Assembly (NCBI RefSeq): GCF_000956465.1 | Contig: NZ_JYJA01000039.1 | Location: 124,001 to 188,000, forward strand | DNA length: 64,000 nucleotides | Direction of reading: 5' to 3' | Source: Microbacterium trichothecenolyticum | GTDB lineage: Bacteria > Actinomycetota > Actinomycetes > Actinomycetales > Microbacteriaceae | Part shown: positions 58,731 to 64,000 of the stretch, piece by piece | Layout of the letters: the number at the start of each line of letters is the position of its first letter | Numbering within the stretch: position 1 is the first letter of the stretch | Notes under the pieces: generated by a model | Seen by the model: the letters and a program-made list of their open reading frames with translations, nothing else | What the model was told of the DNA's origin: nothing | Databases searched by the model: none | Program-made: the position numbers and the translations under genes

Positions 58731-59579
58731 TCAGGGCTTCGCGATCCGGGTGTACGAGTCGGGTCGGCGGTCGCGGTAGAACTGCCAGTCGTCGCGCATC
58801 TCGCGCACCATCTCCATGTCGAGGTCGCGTACGAGCAGCTCCTCGTGCTCGCCCGAGCCGCGCTCGCCGACGAAGTTGCCGCGCGGGTCGATCACCTGGC
58901 TCGTGCCGTAGAAGTCGACGGCCAGGTCGCCGTACTCGTTGTCCTCGCGGCCGACGCGGTTGGGCTGCAGCACGAAGTAGCCGTTGGCGACAGCCGCGGC
59001 GGGCCCCTCGACCTCCCACAGCCGATTCGAGAGCCCGGGCTTGGTCGCGTTCGGGTTGAACACGATGTGCGCGTCGCCGAGGCCGAGCTCGCGCCACCCC
59101 TCGGGGAAGTGGCGGTCGTAGCAGATGTACATGCCGACCCGTCCGACGGCGGTGTCGAACACCGGGTAGCCGAGGTTGCCGGGGCGGAAGTAGAACTTCT
59201 CCCAGAACCGATCGAGGTGGGGGAGGTGGTGCTTGCGGTACTTGCCGAGGATCGTCCCGTCGGCGTCCACCAGCACCGACGTGTTGTAGTAGACGCCGGT
59301 CTCCGCCTCCTCGTAGATCGGCAGCACGGTCACGATCCCGAGCTCCTTGGCCAGGGCGGCGAAGCGCTGCACGATCGGCCCCTCCGACGACTCCGCGAAG
59401 CGGTAGTACTTCTTGTCCTGCGTGATCCCGAAGTACGGGCCGTAGAACAGCTCCTGGAAGCACACCACCTGGGCACCCTGGCTCGCGGCATCCCGCGCGA
59501 AGCCTTCGTGCTTGTCGAGCATCGACTCCTTGTCGCCCGTCCAGGTGGTCTGCGAAATCGCCGCGCGTACCGTCGTCAT
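58731..59579 (-). CDS. Beta-ureidopropionase-like carbon-nitrogen hydrolase
   Basis: 282 residues from ATG 59579. Nitrilase superfamily triad E43 (CFQELFYGPYFG), K116 (YRKHHLPH) and C153 (YICYDRHFPE). It would cut N-carbamoyl-beta-alanine to beta-alanine, CO2 and ammonia. It is first in the leftward pyrimidine cluster, with the promoter 130 nt upstream. Confidence 0.94.
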   Translation of the reverse strand: MTTVRAAISQTTWTGDKESMLDKHEGFARDAASQGAQVVCFQELFYGPYFGITQDKKYYRFAESSEGPIVQRFAALAKELGIVTVLPIYEEAETGVYYNTSVLVDADGTILGKYRKHHLPHLDRFWEKFYFRPGNLGYPVFDTAVGRVGMYICYDRHFPEGWRELGLGDAHIVFNPNATKPGLSNRLWEVEGPAAAVANGYFVLQPNRVGREDNEYGDLAVDFYGTSQVIDPRGNFVGERGSGEHEELLVRDLDMEMVREMRDDWQFYRDRRPDSYTRIAKP

Positions 59580-59717
59580 CGTCTCTCCGTTCGTGAACCG
59601 GCTGGTGCCGTGCTCGTCCGTCCCTCGGGCGGGTCGGGCGGGGTCCGATCGATGGAGCAGCCCCGCTTCCCGATCCTGGCGATCCGACGTTTCCCGTCGG
59701 TTTCGGCCTGTGACGCG

Positions 59718-59764
59718 ACAGTAAAGCCTCGCCCGGTGCGGCGCAATGGTCGGTCCAGCCGACC
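59718..59764 (-). promoter_or_regulatory. Promoter and upstream palindrome of the pyrimidine cluster
   Basis: On the minus strand, TTGCGC (59741-59746) and TACTGT (59718-59723) are -35 and -10 boxes with a 17-bp spacer. Immediately upstream is GGTCGG-TCCAG-CCGACC (59748-59764), a perfect 6-bp inverted repeat in the position of an activator site. Confidence 0.6.
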
Positions 59765-59875
59765 TTATGGGTCCGGTGCGCCGAATCCCCGGCAACCGGT
59801 GCGTACATCGCTCGGCGGATGCCGCGCGGCCGCGCTTACAGCGCACGACGGATGCCGCGGCCGGGCGTGCTCGCG

Positions 59876-59881
59876 TAGCGT
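59876..59881 (+). promoter_or_regulatory. -10 box TAGCGT of a leaderless promoter
   Basis: Ends 6 nt before GTG 59888 of the histidine kinase gene. Confidence 0.6.
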
Positions 59882-59887
59882 GAGACG

Positions 59888-61075
59888 GTGTTGCGCCGCA
59901 TGAGGACCTTCCAGATCGTCGTGGACGTCTCGGTCGGCGTCGTCTTCTTCGTGATCGCGTGGCCCATCGAGACGGTGCTCGCAACCGGCGGGGCAGGCCT
60001 CGGATACACCTTCGGCGCGATCGGCCCGGCCTGGTTCTCGCTGCTGGTCGCCGCCCTCTTCAGCGGTGCGCTGGCCCTGCGGCGCCTGTCGCCACCGCTC
60101 GCTCTCGGCATCGCCTGGGTGGGCGCGCTCGTGCAGATGAGCCTGGGGCGGCCGCCGAGCTTCTCCGACCTGGCGATCTTCGGGGTGCTCTACGCCACGG
60201 CCGCGTACGGCTCGCGGATCGTCTACTGGGCGGGCTTCGCATCGGCGCTGGTGGGCGCGCTCGTCATCACCGTGTACCTGTTCGCAGGCCCCGTCTTCGC
60301 CGGCGGCGGGCTGTCGTGGCAGACACTGCCGCTCGCGCTCGTCCTGCTCGTGGCGGCGGCGTTCGCTCTCGGGCTCTCGTGGACGATCGGCGCACTCGTG
60401 CGCACGGCGGTCCGCGCGCGGGAGAACCGCGACGCGCAGCAGCGCGCCGAGGCCGAGACGATCGCCGAGCAGGAACGCGTGCGCATCGCCCGCGACATGC
60501 ACGACGTCGTCGCCCACTCCCTCGCGGTGGTCATCGCCCAGGCCGACGGGGCGCGCTACGCGGCGGCATCCGATCCGGCGATCGCCACCGACGCGCTCGC
60601 GACGATCTCGACCACCGCCCGCTCGGCCCTCGCCGACGTGCGGCTGCTGCTCGGGCAGCTGCGGCACCGGCAGGGCGACGGGCCGCAGCCCACCATCGCC
60701 GATCTCGAGGAGCTGTACGCGCAGGTGCGCACCGCCGGGGTGCAGCTGCGGGTCGACGTCGACCCGGCGCCCCCGGGGGAGCCGCCGGCTGCGGTGCAGC
60801 TCGCGGTGTACCGCATCCTGCAGGAGGCGCTCACCAACGCGCTCCGGCACGGCGCTCCCGCGGGCTCGGTCGACGTGCGGCTGTCCTGGCTCCCCGACCG
60901 CGTCGAGCTCGACGTCCGCAACCCCGTCACGCCGGGTTCGCAGCCCGGACGGTCCGGCCACGGCATCATCGGCATGCGCGAGCGCGCCCAACTCGCCGGC
61001 GGCCGGCTCGACGCGGCCGACGAAGGCGGCGCCTTCATCGTCCGTGCCACCATTCCCCTCGGAGGACCCGCATGA
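59888..61075 (+). CDS. Sensor histidine kinase (HisKA_3, NarL type)
   Basis: 395 residues. About six membrane helices at residues 8-175, then HisKA_3 with phospho-accepting H205 (RIARDMHDVVAHSLAVVIAQ) and an ATPase domain (N-box EALTNALRHG, GHGIIGMRERAQLAGGRL). It lacks a large extracellular sensor, so it may sense a membrane or intramembrane signal. It is coupled to the response regulator gene (ATGA overlap). It is divergent from the pyrimidine cluster, but a link is not shown. Confidence 0.94.
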   Translation: MLRRMRTFQIVVDVSVGVVFFVIAWPIETVLATGGAGLGYTFGAIGPAWFSLLVAALFSGALALRRLSPPLALGIAWVGALVQMSLGRPPSFSDLAIFGVLYATAAYGSRIVYWAGFASALVGALVITVYLFAGPVFAGGGLSWQTLPLALVLLVAAAFALGLSWTIGALVRTAVRARENRDAQQRAEAETIAEQERVRIARDMHDVVAHSLAVVIAQADGARYAAASDPAIATDALATISTTARSALADVRLLLGQLRHRQGDGPQPTIADLEELYAQVRTAGVQLRVDVDPAPPGEPPAAVQLAVYRILQEALTNALRHGAPAGSVDVRLSWLPDRVELDVRNPVTPGSQPGRSGHGIIGMRERAQLAGGRLDAADEGGAFIVRATIPLGGPA

Positions 61076-61710
61076 TCCGCGTCGCGCTCGTCGACGACCA
61101 GTCGCTGTTCCGCGCCGGCATCCGCATGCTCGTCGACTCGCAGCCCGACCTCGAGGTCGTCGCCGAGGCATCCGACGGCCGTGAGGCGATCGGAGCGGTG
61201 CGTCAGTCACGCCCCGACGTCGTGCTCATGGACATCCGCATGCCCGTCATGGACGGCCTCGCGGCCACGGCCGAGCTGCTCACCGACCCCGAGCCCCCGC
61301 GCATCGTGATGCTGACGACGTTCGACCTCGACGAGGCCGCCGCCCGGGCGATCCGCCAGGGGGCGAGCGGGTTCCTCCTCAAGGACGCCGACCCCGAGTT
61401 CCTCCTCGCGGCGATCCGCACCGTGCACGCGGGGTCGGCCGTGATCGCAGCATCCGCCACCCGAGAGCTGTTCGAGAGGTTCACGGATGCTGCGCCGCGG
61501 CCGGTCCCGGCCGCCTACGCGGAGCTCACCGAGCGCGAGCGCGAGATCTTCGCGCTCGCCGCGCGCGGCCTCTCCAACGCCGAGATCGCTGCGCGCGAAT
61601 ATCTGTCGGAGGCGACGGTGAAGACGCACATCAGCCGCATCCTCACGAAGCTCGGCCTGCGCGACCGCGTGCAGCTCGTCGTCTTCGCCTTCGAGCACGG
61701 CCTCGTGTAG
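61072..61710 (+). CDS. NarL/FixJ-type response regulator
   Basis: 212 residues from ATG 61072. Receiver domain with phospho-acceptor D54 (VVLMDIRMPVMDG) and K-containing switch FLLKDADPE; C-terminal LuxR-type helix-turn-helix LTEREREIFALAARGLSNAEIAAREYLSEATVKTHISRILTKLGL in part. It is the partner of the overlapping kinase gene and should activate or repress unknown targets. Confidence 0.96.
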   Translation: MIRVALVDDQSLFRAGIRMLVDSQPDLEVVAEASDGREAIGAVRQSRPDVVLMDIRMPVMDGLAATAELLTDPEPPRIVMLTTFDLDEAAARAIRQGASGFLLKDADPEFLLAAIRTVHAGSAVIAASATRELFERFTDAAPRPVPAAYAELTEREREIFALAARGLSNAEIAAREYLSEATVKTHISRILTKLGLRDRVQLVVFAFEHGLV

Positions 61711-61713
61711 CGC

Positions 61714-62403
61714 TCAGCGACCCTCGAGGGCGCTGCGATGCTTGGCGTAGGCGCGTCGCCCGATCAGCCGCCACGCCAGGCGTCCGGGCGCGGGCATGTG
61801 CTTGTGGAGCCACTCGTCGCCGCCGTCGGGCTGCGCCGCGAGGATCTCGCCGAGCTGCTGCCACGTCTGGCCCTTCGGGATCGCCTTGCGCCCGTGCTCC
61901 GCGAACCACTCGATCTCGGGCTCGGTGATGGTGTACTCCATCACCGGCACGATGTTGGTCTCCTCGTCGGGGAGGTGCACGGCCATGGCCTCGTTCACGC
62001 CGGCGAGGGCGGAGAGCACGGGTTCCGCATCCGTCGCCTTCGCCGAAGCCCGCCACGCGGGCAGCGCTCGGTCGAGCGCCGTCAGATGCACGAGCAGTTC
62101 GGCGTGCTGGGCCTTCATGCGCTCGACGTGCGCAGCGCACGACGGTGCGCGCTCGTCGAGCGCGGGCCACAGGCGCTCGTCCTCGCCCTCATGGTGGGCG
62201 TGCAGACCCAGCGACAGCGTCTCGAGCTGGGTCGCCACGACCTCCGCGTGCCCGGTATCGCCCTCACTCACGCGGCGGACGAGGTCAGGACCCTCGCCGA
62301 AGCCCCGCCGGAACAGCCGGTGGATCTCGGCCATGCCGCTCGCGTCGCACGTCTTCGGGCCGCCGGGCAGGTCGCCGCTCGGCGGCAGGGGCGTGGCTGG
62401 CAT
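61714..62403 (-). CDS. Hemerythrin-domain protein
   Basis: 229 residues from ATG 62403, with GAGGAG upstream. The helical bundle shows iron-ligand-like residues: H28 (MAEIHRLFRRG), LHAHHEGEDERLWPAL, MKAQHAELLVHL and VHLPDEETNIVPVM. Hemerythrins bind a di-iron centre and sense or store O2, or handle iron and nitric oxide. The C-terminal part (EWLHKHMPAPGRLAWRLIG) is a family-specific extension. It is convergent with the response regulator gene. Confidence 0.88.
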   Translation of the reverse strand: MPATPLPPSGDLPGGPKTCDASGMAEIHRLFRRGFGEGPDLVRRVSEGDTGHAEVVATQLETLSLGLHAHHEGEDERLWPALDERAPSCAAHVERMKAQHAELLVHLTALDRALPAWRASAKATDAEPVLSALAGVNEAMAVHLPDEETNIVPVMEYTITEPEIEWFAEHGRKAIPKGQTWQQLGEILAAQPDGGDEWLHKHMPAPGRLAWRLIGRRAYAKHRSALEGR

Positions 62404-62530
62404 CGTTGCTCCTCGCGTCGGTGGTCCGGCTCCCCGTGAGGCTAGTCCTGAGCACTGGCGCGCGGAAGGTCATCCTCGAGATGTAGACGGATGCCTCTCC
62501 CGGGCGACGCGGGCGACACCGGGTCGTTCC

Positions 62531-62536
62531 TACCGT
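62531..62536 (+). promoter_or_regulatory. -10 box TACCGT of a leaderless promoter
   Basis: Ends 6 nt before ATG 62543 of the ABC ATPase gene. Confidence 0.6.
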
Positions 62537-62542
62537 CGAAGC

Positions 62543-63325
62543 ATGGAACTCTCATCGACCGACCTGGGCCTTGCCGCCCGGGTGCAGCAGCTCACCAAGA
62601 CCTACGGCGCCGGCGAGAGCACGGTGCACGCGCTCGACGGAGTGAGCGTCGGCATCCGCCGCGGCGAGTTCACCGCGATCATGGGCCCGTCGGGCTCGGG
62701 CAAGTCGACGCTCATGCACATCATGGCGGGGCTCGATGCGCCGTCGTCGGGGCGCGCGTGGATCGGCGACACCGACATCACCGGCCTCTCGGACCTCGAG
62801 CTCACGATCCTGCGGCGCCGCCGTGTGGGGTTCGTGTTCCAGGCGTTCAACCTCGTGCCCACCCTCGACGCGCTCGGCAACATCCTGCTGCCGTTCGACC
62901 TCGACGGCCGCCGCCCCACGACGCTCGAGCGGGCGCGCATCGACGGCCTCGTCGAGCGCCTGGGACTCGCGTCACGCCTGAACCACCGCCCCCATCAGCT
63001 CTCGGGCGGCCAGCAGCAGCGCGTCGCGATCGCCCGTGCGCTCGCGACCTCGCCCGACCTGGTGTTCGCCGACGAGCCCACCGGAAACCTCGACTCGCGC
63101 TCGGGCCGTGAGGTGCTCACGCTCCTCGCCGCCGCCACGCGCGAGCACGGCCAGTCCATCGCCATGGTCACGCACGACCCGGTCGCGGCCTCGCACGCGG
63201 ACCGCGTGCTGTTCCTCGGCGACGGGCGCATCGTCGCCGACAAGCCGCGCCAGAGCGCCGAGGAGATCTCGGCCTACATGCTCGCGTCCGAACTCGGCGC
63301 GGGTGCCGCGGCGGTGGCATCGTGA
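62543..63325 (+). CDS. MacB/LolD-type ABC transporter ATPase
   Basis: 260 residues. Walker A GPSGSGKSTLMHIMAG, signature LSGGQQQRVAIARAL, Walker B VFADEPTGNLDSRSG, H-loop MVTHDPVAA. The FVFQAFNLVPTLDALGNILLP Q-loop and TGNLD motif are typical of MacB/LolD/FtsE-type ATPases that work with FtsX-like permeases. The stop overlaps the permease start (GTGA). Confidence 0.94.
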   Translation: MELSSTDLGLAARVQQLTKTYGAGESTVHALDGVSVGIRRGEFTAIMGPSGSGKSTLMHIMAGLDAPSSGRAWIGDTDITGLSDLELTILRRRRVGFVFQAFNLVPTLDALGNILLPFDLDGRRPTTLERARIDGLVERLGLASRLNHRPHQLSGGQQQRVAIARALATSPDLVFADEPTGNLDSRSGREVLTLLAAATREHGQSIAMVTHDPVAASHADRVLFLGDGRIVADKPRQSAEEISAYMLASELGAGAAAVAS

Positions 63326-64000
63326 CCGCGGTCGCCGAGACGCAGCGCTCCCCGCGGCCCGCGGCATCCGTTCCGCGAAGCGCCACGTCGCCGCTCGCGT
63401 GGCTGCGGGAGCGCGGCATGGGGGCGAGCGTCCTGGTCGCCGCGATCTCGAGCGCGTTCGGCGCCATCCTGCTGAGCGCGACCGGGTTCATCGCCGCCGT
63501 GCTGAAGGCCGATCCGTTCATCGGCGACAGCGGCACGCTTGCCGCGGTGCTCGCGATCATGAGCTTCCTGCTCATCGGCGTCGCGGTGTACGTCGCGGCC
63601 ATCGTCACCGCGAACACGTTCGCGACGGTCATCGCGGGGCGCACGCGTCGCATCGCGCTGCTGCGGCTGATCGGCGCCTCGGCGCGCTCCCAGCGATCCG
63701 AGGTCGCCCGCCAGGGGCTTGTCATCGGCGTCATCGGCGCCGTGCTCGGGCTCGTCGGCGGCACGCTCGCATCGTGGGCAGGTGTCGTGCTCGCGGGTGC
63801 CGCGTTCGGCATCGAGGATGTGGAGTACACCGTCGTCCAGCCGGTGCTCGTGGTCCCGGCGGCGGTTGTCGCGCTCACGACGTGGGCCGCGGCGTGGGCG
63901 GGGTCCCGGCGCGTGCTGACCGTCACGCCGCTGCAGGCCCTGGGCGGCTCGGTCGAGGCATCCCATGACGCGTTCACCCGCAAGGGAGCCCGCAACGGCG
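63322..64000 (+). CDS. FtsX/MacB-like ABC permease, N-terminal part (cut by window end)
   Basis: Starts at GTG 63322 in a 4-base overlap with the ATPase stop and stays open to the window end (226 residues visible). Membrane helices at about residues 34-55, 76-100, 134-155 and 176-197; the sequence IAGRTRRIALLRLIGASARSQ after the second helix is the coupling segment of FtsX-like permeases. With the ATPase it would export a peptide, lipid or drug. The rest lies outside the window. Confidence 0.9.
   Translation, partial: MTAVAETQRSPRPAASVPRSATSPLAWLRERGMGASVLVAAISSAFGAILLSATGFIAAVLKADPFIGDSGTLAAVLAIMSFLLIGVAVYVAAIVTANTFATVIAGRTRRIALLRLIGASARSQRSEVARQGLVIGVIGAVLGLVGGTLASWAGVVLAGAAFGIEDVEYTVVQPVLVVPAAVVALTTWAAAWAGSRRVLTVTPLQALGGSVEASHDAFTRKGARNG

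Larger units (their letters stand above)
59580..59887. other. Divergent intergenic region (pyrimidine cluster / two-component system)
   Basis: 308 bp without a gene. It contains the leftward promoter and palindrome listed separately (59718-59764) and the rightward -10 box of the kinase gene (59876-59881). Two further copies of the GGATGCCGC word lie at about 59818 and 59850. I see nothing else. Confidence 0.6.

Noticed and set aside
1..64000. Mobile elements, tRNA genes and riboswitches
   Set aside because: I looked for transposase motifs, terminal repeats, tRNA cloverleaf ends and known riboswitch cores and found none I could support.

Overview
The window is about 70% G+C DNA from an actinobacterium, most likely a member of Microbacteriaceae and probably Microbacterium. 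That assignment is an inference from base composition, the many leaderless gene starts with a TAnnnT box about 6 nt upstream, the recurrent GCATCC/GGATGC word in coding sequence, and gene content such as a DUF6421 protein and a class-III transaminase plus CoA-acylating semialdehyde dehydrogenase pair. Genes are densely packed. I see no rRNA, tRNA, CRISPR array, insertion sequence or prophage.

Region by region: 1-9076 holds mixed housekeeping and accessory genes: the end of a LuxR regulator, a methyltransferase, a coiled-coil protein, a single-domain (p)ppGpp synthetase, a TetR regulator divergent from a YhgE-like membrane protein, a cation/proton antiporter with a small partner, a TspO-like membrane protein and a class-I amidotransferase. 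9192-14672 is the most unusual part: a compact four-gene cassette of an ECF-like sigma factor, a small overlapping protein, a cytoplasmic subtilisin-like protease carrying four perfect NPHSIT repeats, and a TPR-CHAT (caspase-like) protease. 14890-17120 has a LysR-type sensor domain without a DNA-binding domain, a DUF1304 protein, a nuclease and a hexapeptide-repeat protein.

17266-29936 looks like an amine/polyamine uptake and catabolism locus: PotABCD-type importer, FAD amine oxidase, cupin, isochorismatase-type hydrolase, class-III transaminase, MmsA-type dehydrogenase and a divergent PucR regulator. A VapBC-type toxin-antitoxin pair and a DUF2695 gene sit inside it. A shared inverted 9-mer near pucR and in the pot promoter region suggests a PucR operator.

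30244-49335 is mostly housekeeping: Nei-type glycosylase overlapping a giant Lhr helicase, two tandem PspC-domain miniproteins, an ABC-F protein with a possible leader-peptide attenuator, an esterase, a degenerate Nudix protein, an M3 oligopeptidase, a DivIVA-like coiled-coil scaffold, threonine aldolase, an SDR, DUF6421, an Lrp regulator and a DAG-kinase-like lipid kinase.

49444-59579 is a leftward reductive pyrimidine degradation cluster: amidohydrolase (ureidopropionase), dihydropyrimidinase, luciferase-like oxidoreductase, NMT1-type ABC importer with two permeases, beta-alanine-type transaminase and (methyl)malonate-semialdehyde dehydrogenase. The last two are paralogues of the pair at 17266-20263. 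It is divergent from a NarL-type two-component system (59888-61710), followed by a hemerythrin protein and the start of a MacB/FtsX-type ABC exporter cut by the window end.
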